Source: JAHIQC01 sp964565645
Lineage (GTDB): Bacteria > Actinomycetota > Coriobacteriia > Anaerosomatales > JAHIQC01
DNA: 64,000 nucleotides
NCBI GenBank assembly: GCA_964565645.1
Contig: CAZMFQ010000004.1
Span: 137,067 to 201,066 of the forward strand
Direction: 5' to 3'
Part shown: piece after piece, positions 34,607 through 43,744 of the stretch
Layout of the letters: each line of letters opens with the position of its first letter
How positions within the stretch are numbered: position 1 is the first letter of the stretch
The notes under the pieces: model-generated
The model's input: only the letters and a program-made list of their open reading frames with translations
Database searches by the model: none
Told to the model about the DNA's origin: nothing
Program-made: the position numbers and the translations under genes

Positions 34607-35701
34607 CTAGAAGTTCTCCCGGTTCACCTTCACGGCCTTCTGGAACTCGTCGTAGGTCTCGCAGAAGGTCTGTGAACCGTCCTTGCCGGTGAGTACATAG
34701 TAAAGGTATTTCGTGTCGGCGGGGTGCGCCGCAGCCTCAAGCGAGGCCAAGCCCGGGTTCGAGATCGGTCCCGGCGGCAGGCCGTCGTGCACGTAGGTGT
34801 TGTAGGGCGTGTCGCGCTTGGTGTCCTCGTAGGTCACCTTGTCGCTGCCCTCGGGCATCTCGTAGAGCACAGTGGCACAGAGCTGCAGCCGCATGCCCTT
34901 CTTGAGGCGGTTGTAGATGACCGAGGAGACGAGCGGACGCTCCTCGGCGATCCGTGCCTCACGCTCCAGGATCGACGCGATCATGACCACGTCGTAGACG
35001 GTGAGGTTCTTGCTTTCGGCGAACGCCATGTCGACCTGCGCGAAGTTCTTGTCGAACGCGTCGAGCATCTGGCCGACGATCTCCTGGGCGGTCGTGCCCT
35101 CGCGGATGCGGTAGGTCGCCGGGAACAGGAAGCCCTCGAGCGAGCCGCCGTTCGTGCCCTCGAGGTAGGGGCGCCCGTCGGTGAACTGTGCCGCGCCGGT
35201 GGTCATGAGCGCGAGCAGCTCGTCTTCGGGCACGCCGGTCTCCTTGGAGAAGCGCGCCGCGATCTGCCGCGCCGTGAAACCCTCGGGGATCACGACGTCG
35301 TAGTAGACGATCTCGGGGCCCTTGGCGAGCTGCGCGAGCACCGCGTCATAGGCGCTGCGCGTGGCGAACGAGTAGGTGCCGGCCTTGAGCTGACCGTCCG
35401 CCGCCGAGGAGCGTGCCTTCACGCGGAACATGAGCGCGTTGTCGACGACGCCGGCGTCCGCGAGCGTGCGCCCGATCTCGGCGGTGCTCGAGCCGGACTC
35501 GATGACGACCTCGACCGCCTGGCCGGAGGCGACCTGCGGAGCGTCGGGTTTGTAGAGCAGGTACCAGACGCCGAGCGCCGCGAGGATCGCCAGGATCACG
35601 AGCACGCCGAGTACGCCTGCCAGGACGCGGCCGCCCTTGCGGGGACGGGACTGCGACCTGCGGCGTGGCTGCGGGGTCTCGAGCGTGCTGCGTCGGGTCA
35701 T
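34607..35701 (-). CDS. mltG: Endolytic murein transglycosylase MltG
   Basis: 364 residues. Basic cytoplasmic N-terminus, one TM helix (~27-50), a LysM-like subdomain (VVIPEGFTARQIAARF) and the YceG catalytic domain with LEGFLFPATYRI, the catalytic Glu in ASILEREA (~242), VIYNRL and the C-terminal GLPPGPISNPG followed by YLYYVL. MltG cleaves nascent glycan strands and helps terminate peptidoglycan chains. It is usually near ruvX and aroE, but here it is followed by a lipoprotein and a hypothetical gene. Confidence 0.95.
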   Translation of the reverse strand: MTRRSTLETPQPRRRSQSRPRKGGRVLAGVLGVLVILAILAALGVWYLLYKPDAPQVASGQAVEVVIESGSSTAEIGRTLADAGVVDNALMFRVKARSSAADGQLKAGTYSFATRSAYDAVLAQLAKGPEIVYYDVVIPEGFTARQIAARFSKETGVPEDELLALMTTGAAQFTDGRPYLEGTNGGSLEGFLFPATYRIREGTTAQEIVGQMLDAFDKNFAQVDMAFAESKNLTVYDVVMIASILEREARIAEERPLVSSVIYNRLKKGMRLQLCATVLYEMPEGSDKVTYEDTKRDTPYNTYVHDGLPPGPISNPGLASLEAAAHPADTKYLYYVLTGKDGSQTFCETYDEFQKAVKVNRENF

Positions 35702-35957
35702 GGGCCGGATCGTCCTTGTCGTGTGCTGTGTGAGCGCCCGGAGCGGGCCTCAGCGCCGCCGTTTCAGGCGACGCCAAGTATATCGTGAGCAAACGACACG
35801 CCGCAGTGACGACACCGGACCGTCACCGAGGGATCGGGCGGCGTCTGGGCCCACTTCTCCGACCAACGGATTGCGGGCCACCGGCGCACACCTTGTCGCT
35901 ATCACTCTGCTAGCATCGAGAGTATGATCCTGGTCAGCGACTGTTGATGGCCCTGCG

Positions 35958-35997
35958 CCATGCTGGACCCGCCGAGGAGAAGGGGGATCCAGCATGG
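35958..35997. promoter_or_regulatory. Inverted repeat upstream of the FitAB-like pair
   Basis: CCATGCTGGA (35958-35967) and TCCAGCATGG (35988-35997) form a perfect 10-bp inverted repeat with a 20-nt centre, ending 32 bp before the antitoxin start. It is a likely operator for the RHH antitoxin, although it could also fold in RNA. The rest of 35702-36029 carries the mltG promoter side; I see no gene there. Confidence 0.6.
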
Positions 35998-36029
35998 GGG
36001 TCGACACACGAGTATCACGGAGGACCACC

Positions 36030-36326
36030 ATGCCTGATCTGCTGATACGCGACCTGAGTCCCGAGATCATGGCGCGCCTCAAGTCCCAAGCGGCCGCACA
36101 CGGCTGCTCGATGCAGTCGGAGGCCAAAGCGATCATCGAACAAGGCGTTCAACTCTCGATGGAGGAATGGGCCGCGATGGTGAGGCGCTCTTCGGGGCAG
36201 CTAGCGGCGCGGCGCGGGCGGCTCGCAGGCTCCTCGGCGGAACTGATCCGCGAGGGACATGCGGAACGCGACGCCGCCATCGAGCGGGCGGTCCAGGACG
36301 CGAGCGACGGAGGCGAGGACGAGTGA
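36030..36326 (+). CDS. FitA-like ribbon-helix-helix antitoxin
   Basis: 98 residues from ATG 36030 (GGAGG 5 nt upstream). The N-terminus PDLLIRDLSPEIMARLKSQA followed by HGCSMQSEAKAIIEQG is the FitA/Arc-type RHH. The Arg-rich middle and acidic tail would contact the toxin. It overlaps the PIN gene at GTGA. Confidence 0.85.
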   Translation: MPDLLIRDLSPEIMARLKSQAAAHGCSMQSEAKAIIEQGVQLSMEEWAAMVRRSSGQLAARRGRLAGSSAELIREGHAERDAAIERAVQDASDGGEDE

Positions 36327-36751
36327 GCCTGCCGGACGCGATCGTGCTCGATGCGAGCGCACTCGTCGCGTGCCTGCTCGGCGAGGCGCATGCCGAGGAG
36401 GCGCTCGCGCGGCTCGGTGCGGCCCGGACGCGGTTCGCACCCGAGCTCATCACGGCCGAGGTCGCGTCAGCGCTCCAGAAGCGTGCCCGGCGAGGCGACC
36501 TGACCGCGGAGGAGGCGCGGCTCAAGCGCAGGGAGTCGCAGCTGTTGCCCCTGCACGTGGTGCCGATGCGCAGCCTCGACGAGCGAGCCCTCGAACTCGG
36601 CATCGCGCTCGACCACTCGGTCTACGACTGCTTCTACCTCGCGCTCGCCATCGACAAGGAGTGCGCGGTGTTGACCGCCGACCGGCATCTCGCCGCCGCA
36701 GCAGGCAAGGCCGGACTCAAGCGATACGTGACGCTCCTCGGCGAAGCTTAG
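36323..36751 (+). CDS. FitB/VapC-like PIN-domain toxin
   Basis: 142 residues from GTG 36323, coupled to the antitoxin. PIN acidic residues: Asp in VLDASAL (~10), Glu in ITAEVASAL (~45), Asp in HSVYDCFYLAL (~101) and Asp in LTADRHL (~121). The family consists of Mg-dependent ribonucleases. The second of three PIN toxin pairs in the window; its sequence differs from the others, so they are not recent copies. Confidence 0.88.
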   Translation: MSLPDAIVLDASALVACLLGEAHAEEALARLGAARTRFAPELITAEVASALQKRARRGDLTAEEARLKRRESQLLPLHVVPMRSLDERALELGIALDHSVYDCFYLALAIDKECAVLTADRHLAAAAGKAGLKRYVTLLGEA

Positions 36752-36791
36752 GGGCCGCGGCTACGAGCAGGATGCCACGCTGGCGGCGTCC

Positions 36792-37850
36792 CTACTTCTC
36801 GGTGCGCAGGATCTTGCCGGGGAAGATGCCGACGTTGTCGATCTCGACCTGGACGTCCTCGCCCTTGACCTCGATCTTGAACGCCACGGGGCTGTCGCCG
36901 GTCACGTCGTCGTTGACCTGGCCCGAGGCGTTGGGGCCGGTCGCCGAGATGTTGAGCGAGCCCATCCCCTTGCCCTTCATGACGCCGGCGCCCGCGATGA
37001 TCGGGTCCCCGACCGGCGCGCCGGTCAGAAGGTCTGCGAGCGGCTCGTCGATGATGATGAAGGTGAGCGCGTCGTCGCGCGCGGATGCCTTGATGTCCCC
37101 AAGACCCTGGACGATGCCGCCGAAGTTCTCGCTGTACTTGCCGTCGACGGTGAGCGTCGCGTAGCCCTTGTAGATGCCGCCCTGAGCGACATCGCCGCCG
37201 GAGGCGAACAGGTCCAGGTCGTAGGTGAACGTCCAGCCCTGGTTCTCCTGCGTCTCGGTGCCCACGACCTTGATCGTCCAGTCGACGTCCTTGCCGCGCG
37301 CACGCGCCGCGTCGATGCGCGCCTGATCGGCGTCGCCGAGCCCGTAGGCCGAGAACCCGTCGACCTGCGCGGTCACGAGCGTCGTGGCGCCCTGGGTGGT
37401 CACCACCGAGGGCACGACCTCCCAGCTCTTGCCGTCCTCGGCATACTTGACGACGGTCGCTCCGGTGGGAGCCGGACCCGCGATCGCGAACCCGACCGAG
37501 CAGGGCTTGGCCGGCTCGGTGCCCGCGACGTCCACGTAGACGCCGGGCACCACGATGCCCTCGACGCCGGCAGGCGCTTCGGTGATCGGGGTGACCTTCC
37601 ACGTCGCGCCATCGGCGGCCCCGGGAGGCGCCCACACGGCGGCCTTGCCGCCGGTAGAGTCCACGGCCACGCCGCCGCCCGCGTCGGTGATCTTCATCTC
37701 GGTGGTGGCGCCGGTATCGAGCGCGAACACGCTCGTCTCCTCGGCGGCCTTGCTCCCTGCCGAGGAACCGCCGCCGTCCTTGCCGCCACAGCCGGCCAAC
37801 GACAGCACTGCCACGAGAACGCACACGGTGAGAACGCGAGTCCAACGCAC
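36792..37850 (-). CDS. Large lipoprotein, beta-rich, function unknown
   Basis: 352 residues from GTG 37850, which has GGGAGG 6 nt upstream; the frame reaches 37886 without a site. Signal peptide with lipobox LAGC (~18-21). Residues ~60-170 resemble a ZU5-like or Ig-like beta domain (VYVDVAGTEPAKPC, VVKYAEDGKSWEVV). The second half is also beta-rich. It lies downstream of the lipoprotein at 37890 on the same strand. The extracellular partner is unknown. Confidence 0.75.
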   Translation of the reverse strand: MRWTRVLTVCVLVAVLSLAGCGGKDGGGSSAGSKAAEETSVFALDTGATTEMKITDAGGGVAVDSTGGKAAVWAPPGAADGATWKVTPITEAPAGVEGIVVPGVYVDVAGTEPAKPCSVGFAIAGPAPTGATVVKYAEDGKSWEVVPSVVTTQGATTLVTAQVDGFSAYGLGDADQARIDAARARGKDVDWTIKVVGTETQENQGWTFTYDLDLFASGGDVAQGGIYKGYATLTVDGKYSENFGGIVQGLGDIKASARDDALTFIIIDEPLADLLTGAPVGDPIIAGAGVMKGKGMGSLNISATGPNASGQVNDDVTGDSPVAFKIEVKGEDVQVEIDNVGIFPGKILRTEK

Positions 37851-37889
37851 GGCGAACCTCCCTGATTCCACCCCTACCCTGCGCAAAGC

Positions 37890-38777
37890 CTACTGCAGCG
37901 TCACGTTCTGCGCCACGATGAGCCCGTTGGCGGTGAACGGCTGGTCGACGGCGTTCAGGGGCGAGCTCACGTCGTACTCGAACTCACCGATCACACCGCG
38001 GTCGATGTGCAAGGTGACCATGAGTTCGTCGCCGGGATGTGCGCCGGTCAGAGGCACCGTGAAGTTGAAGGACTCGCCCTTGCCGCGCGGTACCCAGCCG
38101 AGCAGCCGTCCGGGCACCCCGTCCTCCATGATGTGGACCGCCACCCAGCTCGGGCCCGGCAGACGGACGTACTCCACGAGCAGCGTGCCGCCCTCGCCGA
38201 GCTTCTGGTCCTTCACGAGCATCGCGCCGAGGTTCTGCGGGGCCTCGACACCGTACAGTTCGAGGTCCACGTCGGCCTCGATCGGGTCGCCGTCCACAAA
38301 GATCGGCTTGTCGAAACTGCGCTCAGGCCGGTTGGGGTCGTACTCGAACACCGAGGACTGGCCGCGGTCCACATGCAGCGCGACCCGGACCCGCGAGGCG
38401 TCGGCGGCGTCGAGCGGCACGATCACGTCGCGGCTCACACCCTCCGGCACCCGCACCCGTCCGAGCACGCCACCCGGCGAACTGAGGGAGCGCACCACGA
38501 GCCACCCGGGCGACGGCGCGAGCACACGATCGACCACGACGCCCTTGGCGGAGCGGTTCTCCTCGGGCGCCTCGATCTCGGAACTGCCACGAGGCGCGAC
38601 CACACCGAGGCCCATGCCGGGGCCGGGCGTCGGTCCCGAGCCGCCCATGCCCATGCCGCCCGAGCCTCCCGCTTCGCTCCCCGCCGAGGAACAGCCGGCG
38701 ACGGCGAGGGCAAGCAGCAGCGACGCGGCCAGGCCGGTTCGGACCAGGGCTGTGGTGACGGTGCGGCGAAGCGGCAT
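37890..38777 (-). CDS. Lipoprotein with two DUF7282-like repeats
   Basis: 295 residues. Lipobox VAGC (~25-28), then a Gly/Met-rich linker. Two related ~115-residue beta units follow: VVVDRVLAPSPGWLVV to FEYDPN, and LLVEYVRLPGPSWVAVHI to FEYDVS. The shared pattern (PG/S-W-x-V-V/H, VPL, LHIDRG, FEYD) is that of DUF7282, found in archaeal and bacterial surface proteins. It is 39 bp upstream of the next lipoprotein and probably co-expressed. Confidence 0.8.
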   Translation of the reverse strand: MPLRRTVTTALVRTGLAASLLLALAVAGCSSAGSEAGGSGGMGMGGSGPTPGPGMGLGVVAPRGSSEIEAPEENRSAKGVVVDRVLAPSPGWLVVRSLSSPGGVLGRVRVPEGVSRDVIVPLDAADASRVRVALHVDRGQSSVFEYDPNRPERSFDKPIFVDGDPIEADVDLELYGVEAPQNLGAMLVKDQKLGEGGTLLVEYVRLPGPSWVAVHIMEDGVPGRLLGWVPRGKGESFNFTVPLTGAHPGDELMVTLHIDRGVIGEFEYDVSSPLNAVDQPFTANGLIVAQNVTLQ

Positions 38778-38924
38778 CGGTACGACCTGCTTTCGTGCGG
38801 GGAGCGCGGCTTGCGAGGACTATACCCCGCTCGTGGGCCCGTGCGCACGAGCGGCGCCGCTCGTCGGGTGGTCGGCCCCCGTGCGTGCCCGCAGGGGTAC
38901 ACTCATCTCGGGGAGGCGAGCTTC

Positions 38925-41051
38925 TTGTCTGCGTTGCCAACCGATGAGGTGGCTGCACCGCGACTTTGGCTGACACAGCACCCGCTGTGGCTCAAGGCGC
39001 TCGTGTACGGCGTCCTGTACTTCACGGCCGCTGAACTCGGCAACCTCCTTTCTGTCCAGCGGACCTTCTCCACCGTATGGCCCGCAGCCGGCCTCGCGGT
39101 GGGCGTGTTGCTTCTGTGCGACCGCAGAGAGTGGCCGGTGCTGCTGCTTGCCGGCGCGCTGGGCAACATCGTCTCCGACCTCGACCATGGCCGACAGTTG
39201 AGCATGGTTCTCGGCTTCGCGCTGGCCAACGTGAGCGAGGCCTTCCTCGCCGCATGGCTCGTCCGCCGCGCGCTCGGGCAGAATCCGCAGCTCGTCGCGC
39301 TGCACGAGGTGATGGTCCTGGGCGGGGCCGGAGCGCTGCTGAGCCCTATGCTCGGCGCGACACTCGGGACACTGACGGTGCACCTGGCGGTCGGCTCAGA
39401 GAACCCCATCACCGTCTGGTATACGTGGTGGATCGGCGATGTACTGGGGATCATCATCGTCGCGCCGCTCGTGCTCGTGGCGGGCGGATGGATGCGCCGC
39501 GAGAGCCGGAGCCACATCGCTCAGCCGGCGGGCGCGCTTCGCATCATCGAACTCTCGACCCTCATCGTCGCCCTGGCGATCGCGTCGTGGGTGATCTTCA
39601 GCGCGCATACGGGTGGTCAGGCGTGGAAGTACCTGCTCGTCCCGCTGCTCGTGTGGGCGGGACTCCGCTTCGGCATCGCTGCCTGCGCCGGTGCCGCGGC
39701 GATGATCACCGTGGTCGGCGTGGCGAGTCTGAGCTCGAGCGCGACCCGCGTTGCGCTCGCCTCGGAGCAGACAGCGCTTCTCGTTCTGCAGATGCAGCTG
39801 TTCATGGCAGTCGCGTCCTTCACCTCGCTCGCACTCGCCGCACTCGTGGAGCAGAACCGCGAGACGGCCGAGGCCGCGAACATCACTGCGGAGAAGTACC
39901 GCGTGCTCTTCGAAGCGGTGCCGATGGGGATCACGGTGAGCGACCCGGACGGCGCGATCATCGAAAGCAGCCGGTTCGCAGAAGGCATCCTCGGCGTATC
40001 GAGCGACGAGCAGCGCAGCCGCAGCATCGACGACGCCAAGTGGGAGATCATCCACTCGGACGGCACCCCCTACGAGCCCGATGAGTACGGGACGGTTCGC
40101 GCGTTGCGCAATCACGCCATCGCCTACGACCACGACATGGGCATCGTGAGCGATCTGGGCGTCCGATGGATCGACGTGACAACGATCCCGCTCGAGCTTG
40201 AGGGCTACGGAGTGATCGCGGCGTATGCGGACGTGACCGAGCGCCACGAGGCTCAGGCCGACCTGGCCCGCTACAAGGAGAACCTCGAGGAACTCGTCTC
40301 GGCGCGCACGGCCGAGCTCGAGCAGGCGAACGAGGAGCTGCGAGAGGCCTCCTCGGCCAAGAACCGGTTCCTGGCGAGTATGAGCCACGAGTTGCGCACG
40401 CCCCTCAACGCGATCATCGGCTTCTCCGGGGTGCTCAAGCAGGGACTCGCCGGTGAGCTGACCGAGGAACAGGCCAAGCAGGTCGGCATGATCAAGGACT
40501 CCGGAGACCACCTGCTCACGATGGTCAACGACATCCTCGACCTCTCCCGCATCGAGGAGGGCCACGTCAAGGTGGGTATCACGAGGTTCGCGCTCGCCGA
40601 CCTGATCGAGACGGTCGCGCACTCCACCAGGCCGGCCGCGCTCGCCAAGGGGCTCGAGTTCATCACCTCGGTCGGCGATGAGGCCGGTCAGGTCGTCACC
40701 GATCGCGACAAGGTCTTTCAGATCCTCGTGAACCTGGCGGACAACGCGATCAAGTTCACCGCGAGCGGCTCGATCACGCTTTCCGCGGACGTGGACGGAT
40801 CGATCCTTCGCCTGCAGGTCGCCGACACGGGCATCGGCATCAGCGACGAGGACCTGCCCCGCGTGATGGAGGAGTTCTCGCAGGTCGAGGCGGTCGGCGG
40901 TATGAAGCCGCCGGGTACCGGCTTGGGGCTGGCGATCACGAGCAGGGTCGCGATGCTCCTGGGCGGAGACCTGAGCGTGTGGAGCGAACCGGGCGTCGGC
41001 TCGACGTTCACGGTCGAGATCCCGCTCGCCCAGGAGCCGAGCGTCGGCTGA
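38925..41051 (+). CDS. Hybrid-free sensor histidine kinase with MASE1 and PAS domains
   Basis: 708 residues from TTG 38925, preceded by GGGGAGG at 8 nt; the open frame extends further upstream but antisense to the lipoprotein gene. Eight or so hydrophobic helices (~20-310) form a MASE1 sensor, then a PAS domain (~330-440), a coiled coil, HisKA with SMSHELRTPLNA (His ~488) and HATPase with DNAIKF (~606) and GTGLGLAI (~664). It autophosphorylates on His; no response regulator is adjacent, so the partner is unknown. Confidence 0.9.
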   Translation: MSALPTDEVAAPRLWLTQHPLWLKALVYGVLYFTAAELGNLLSVQRTFSTVWPAAGLAVGVLLLCDRREWPVLLLAGALGNIVSDLDHGRQLSMVLGFALANVSEAFLAAWLVRRALGQNPQLVALHEVMVLGGAGALLSPMLGATLGTLTVHLAVGSENPITVWYTWWIGDVLGIIIVAPLVLVAGGWMRRESRSHIAQPAGALRIIELSTLIVALAIASWVIFSAHTGGQAWKYLLVPLLVWAGLRFGIAACAGAAAMITVVGVASLSSSATRVALASEQTALLVLQMQLFMAVASFTSLALAALVEQNRETAEAANITAEKYRVLFEAVPMGITVSDPDGAIIESSRFAEGILGVSSDEQRSRSIDDAKWEIIHSDGTPYEPDEYGTVRALRNHAIAYDHDMGIVSDLGVRWIDVTTIPLELEGYGVIAAYADVTERHEAQADLARYKENLEELVSARTAELEQANEELREASSAKNRFLASMSHELRTPLNAIIGFSGVLKQGLAGELTEEQAKQVGMIKDSGDHLLTMVNDILDLSRIEEGHVKVGITRFALADLIETVAHSTRPAALAKGLEFITSVGDEAGQVVTDRDKVFQILVNLADNAIKFTASGSITLSADVDGSILRLQVADTGIGISDEDLPRVMEEFSQVEAVGGMKPPGTGLGLAITSRVAMLLGGDLSVWSEPGVGSTFTVEIPLAQEPSVG

Positions 41052-41060
41052 GAGTCGTCC

Positions 41061-41088
41061 CCCCGGCGACGCTGGCGCGCCGCCGGGG
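41061..41088. terminator. Bidirectional hairpin between convergent genes
   Basis: CCCCGGCG (41061-41068) and CGCCGGGG (41081-41088) form an 8-bp GC stem with a 12-nt loop between the kinase stop and the convergent 41097 gene stop. No T-run. Confidence 0.55.
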
Positions 41089-41096
41089 ATCAGCGA

Positions 41097-42356
41097 CTAC
41101 TGGGCGGCAGGTTCCGCGAGCATGCCGGTCGGCGCGAGCGCCTCACGGATCGCGGCCTCGGAGGTCTCCGACTCGCAGAACCCGACCGTGAGGGCGCCGT
41201 TCTTGAAGTCGTAGGTGGCCGACTTGAGCCCCGGCAGCGGCCTGATCGCATCGAACAGCGCCTTGCCCGTGGCGGTCGGGTCCTTATCGCCCGCCGAGGC
41301 GACCGGGATATCCACGGTCACGCAGGCCTCGCCCTGGACGAAGACCTCCGCCACCGTGTCGCCCACGACCTGCGGCTTGGCGGCCTGGATACCGAGCGCC
41401 ACCGCCGCGATCACGAGGACGCCAGCGATGATCGCGGTGACCATGCGGCGCTTGGCGGCGCCGGCTGCCGAACCGCCGGAGGCGTCGCCGTCGGCATCGG
41501 ATGCATCGTCGGCAGCGTCGTCATCGGCCGCATGAGCGGCCGCGAATGTCGCGACAGGGCCGGTGGCCGCGCCGTCGGCCGGCTCCTCGGCGGCATCCGC
41601 ATCGGCGGTGCGCGCCGCGATCTTGCCGCGTGCGCCCATCACGACCATGACGCCGCCCACGAGCAGCACCACGACGAGCAGGATGCTCACGAACGTCCCC
41701 TGTGAACCGCCGGGCGCACTCACGCTCGCGCCCGAGCCGGTGGTGGCGGCAGGCTGTGCTGCGGGCTCCGTGTAGGTCACCGCGAGGTCGACGACGTCTC
41801 CGGCCTTCACGTCTTTCACGGTCTTGGCGTAGTAGTCACTCGTGGAGTCCCCGGCCATGATCTGCGCGCCGGGGGCCGGGGTCACGATCTGCGCGCCCTT
41901 GGGCATGAGCACAGCGACGCGGACCTGGGGCAGGTCCTCGGCGGCCGGCCAGGTGAGCGCGGTCGTGTACGCGGTGCCGTCGAACGTGCGGCCCGCGGGC
42001 AGGAGCATCTCGATCTGCGCGATGCGCGCCTGGGTGAGCGTGAAGGCGTAGATGTCCGCCGCGCCCTCGGTGGTCTTGGCGAACTTGAGCTCGGGGTCCT
42101 GTGCGGGATCGCCGCCCAGGATCTCGCCGATCCACTGCACCTCGGCGCCGGCGGGCACCGAGAGGCGAGCCTGTGCGGGCAGGGTGACGCCCTCGGCGAG
42201 CTCGGCGTACACGGTCATGACGCCGCCGGACTCCTCGGCGTGGAACACGATATCGACCGTCTGCCACGGCGAGGGCGCGGCGAACGCGGCCGACGCGAAC
42301 GCGAGCTGCAGCAGGCACAGAACGGTCACGAGTGTGATGCGAAGCGAGTGGCGCAT
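41097..42356 (-). CDS. Secreted/membrane protein with C-terminal HMA-like domain
   Basis: 419 residues from ATG 42356 (AGGAG 7 nt upstream). A signal peptide ends near AFA (~27). An extracytoplasmic beta domain (~28-200) is followed by a TM helix (~218-240), an Ala/Asp-rich acidic linker of ~60 residues, a second TM helix (~318-337) and a C-terminal ~75-residue domain. That domain has the beta-alpha-beta look of a heavy-metal-associated fold (CVTVDIPVAS, LPGLKSATYDFKNGALTV), though without the CxxC metal site. It may be part of a cytochrome-maturation or chaperone-like system (speculative). Confidence 0.65.
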   Translation of the reverse strand: MRHSLRITLVTVLCLLQLAFASAAFAAPSPWQTVDIVFHAEESGGVMTVYAELAEGVTLPAQARLSVPAGAEVQWIGEILGGDPAQDPELKFAKTTEGAADIYAFTLTQARIAQIEMLLPAGRTFDGTAYTTALTWPAAEDLPQVRVAVLMPKGAQIVTPAPGAQIMAGDSTSDYYAKTVKDVKAGDVVDLAVTYTEPAAQPAATTGSGASVSAPGGSQGTFVSILLVVVLLVGGVMVVMGARGKIAARTADADAAEEPADGAATGPVATFAAAHAADDDAADDASDADGDASGGSAAGAAKRRMVTAIIAGVLVIAAVALGIQAAKPQVVGDTVAEVFVQGEACVTVDIPVASAGDKDPTATGKALFDAIRPLPGLKSATYDFKNGALTVGFCESETSEAAIREALAPTGMLAEPAAQ

Positions 42357-42405
42357 GGGGTTCTCCTGATCAGACGAAGGCGAGCGGGGAACGTGCATCG
42401 CATCG

Positions 42406-42744
42406 TCAGATCCGAAGGGCGGCCGTCCTCACGAGCGCGAGCGGCCCCGCGTCGCGCATACATGCGAAGGAGTCACGCGCCGAGGTGATCATGGAGTGCA
42501 GGAGCGCTCCGCCGGCGAAAGCGGCGAGCAGGCGGCCGAGGGCACGCACGATGGCCGCGGCCGCACCGCGCGGGCGATCCGCGCCGTCCACGCACTCGTG
42601 CGCGCACGAGACACAGCCGCCCTCGGCGCACAACCCGACAAGAAGCACGCCCGCGGCGAGTAGCGCCGCGACGGCCACAGCCCGCAGCAGCAGGCCGGTA
42701 TCGGGTCGGACGAATGCGAGCACGGAGGGCTCCTCGGCATACAT
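42406..42744 (-). CDS. Small membrane protein, function unknown
   Basis: 112 residues from ATG 42744; no clear ribosome-binding site, so the start is uncertain. Hydrophobic helix at ~15-38, a Cys-rich loop (CAEGGCVSCAHEC), then a second hydrophobic region (~62-85). It lies 49 bp upstream of the 41097 gene on the same strand. No family recognised. Confidence 0.45.
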   Translation of the reverse strand: MYAEEPSVLAFVRPDTGLLLRAVAVAALLAAGVLLVGLCAEGGCVSCAHECVDGADRPRGAAAAIVRALGRLLAAFAGGALLHSMITSARDSFACMRDAGPLALVRTAALRI

Positions 42745-42832
42745 CGAGCGGACGGGCAGGGATAAGACTAGCGGATGGCGTGCCAGTCGCAAGTGCGACG
42801 GGCATCCTAGGCCACCTGCTTCCCGGTCGGGT

Positions 42833-43237
42833 TCACACGTGCAGCAGGTCCACGCGCGGATGGGCGGCGTGGGCGCGGGCGTCGGCGGAGTACAGCGGCG
42901 CCTCGAGCAGATCGGCCAGACCCGCCGCGAACGCGTCGTAGAGCGCGCACTCGAGCGCCGCGCGTGCGCTCGCCGCTGCCGCCACGAGTTCGTCGCCCAG
43001 AGGGACCGTGACGAGATCGAGCGCCTTGAGATCGGCCCACACCCGTGCGAGGTCGGAAGAACTCCCCTCGCGTGACGCGACGGCAAGCACCTCGTAGGCG
43101 AACAGCGCGTCGACCACGATCACGATCTCACCGTCCACGTGCCGACGCAGCAGTTCCCGCGCCCGCTCCGAACCGGCGTCGTTGCGGAACCACTTCACTC
43201 CCGCGGAGGCGTCGAACACGCATACCGGCACGCTCAC
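42833..43237 (-). CDS. PIN-domain toxin (VapC-like)
   Basis: 134 residues from GTG 43237, overlapping the antitoxin stop (GTGA). Acidic PIN residues: Asp in VFDASAG (~9), Glu in FAYEVLAVA (~48), Asp in CALYDAFAAGLA (~99) and Asp in SADARAH (~116). Third PIN toxin in the window. The 90 bp beyond its stop separates it from the small membrane gene. Confidence 0.88.
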   Translation of the reverse strand: MSVPVCVFDASAGVKWFRNDAGSERARELLRRHVDGEIVIVVDALFAYEVLAVASREGSSSDLARVWADLKALDLVTVPLGDELVAAAASARAALECALYDAFAAGLADLLEAPLYSADARAHAAHPRVDLLHV

Positions 43238-43533
43238 GCGCCCATCCCTCGCCCTTCGGCGCGCAGGGCACGCAGCTTCTCGAGGGAAGTCGGCCCCGGC
43301 GCGGTGGCAGGATCGGCGTCGAACTCATCGGCGAAGCGCCGCATGTCCTCGAGCGCGAGCAGCGCGTCACGCCGATACTCGCTCTCGGCCTCGTGCCCGC
43401 GACGTCGCACGACATACTCCGCCAGCGCCTCCTCCACCAAGGAGCTGCGACTGACGCCGGCGCCCGCAGCCTGGGCGTCGACCTCGTCGACCAGCCAGCC
43501 CGACAGGGCGACCGCCACCTTCCGCTTGGGCAT
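43234..43533 (-). CDS. Ribbon-helix-helix antitoxin for the PIN toxin
   Basis: 99 residues from ATG 43533 (GGAGGAG just upstream). The start at 43614 would run back through the operator and is rejected. The N-terminus PKRKVAVALSGWLVDEVDAQ followed by VSRSSLVEEAL is RHH. The C-terminal part is helical and acidic and suited to toxin binding. It is coupled to the toxin by a 4-base overlap. Confidence 0.82.
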   Translation of the reverse strand: MPKRKVAVALSGWLVDEVDAQAAGAGVSRSSLVEEALAEYVVRRRGHEAESEYRRDALLALEDMRRFADEFDADPATAPGPTSLEKLRALRAEGRGMGA

Positions 43534-43551
43534 GGCTCCTCCGTCGTCGCG

Positions 43552-43579
43552 ATGGTATGACCATACATTCATACCATAC
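43552..43579 (-). promoter_or_regulatory. Operator of the 43.2-43.5 kb PIN pair
   Basis: ATGGTATG (43552-43559) and CATACCAT (43570-43577) form an inverted repeat. CATAC occurs three times in direct orientation and once inverted within 28 bp, a typical array of RHH half-sites, 19 bp upstream of the antitoxin start. Confidence 0.65.
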
Positions 43580-43706
43580 CCATCTGACACGAGCGAGCCT
43601 GCCTCACCGGGCAACCGTCACGGGGACGGCGCGGGGACGGCGGCGGCGATCGCCGCCGCATCGGCAGCGGTTTGGCACGTCCTATGCTTGGGTATCACGA
43701 TAGTTA

Positions 43707-43718
43707 GCGATATATCGC
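43707..43718. promoter_or_regulatory. Palindrome upstream of the PadR-family gene
   Basis: GCGATATATCGC is a perfect 12-bp palindrome 27 bp before the start codon, flanked by related TATC/GATA repeats. It fits a self-regulated PadR operator. Confidence 0.55.
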
Positions 43719-43744
43719 GATACACAAGACGAAAGGATGTTCCG

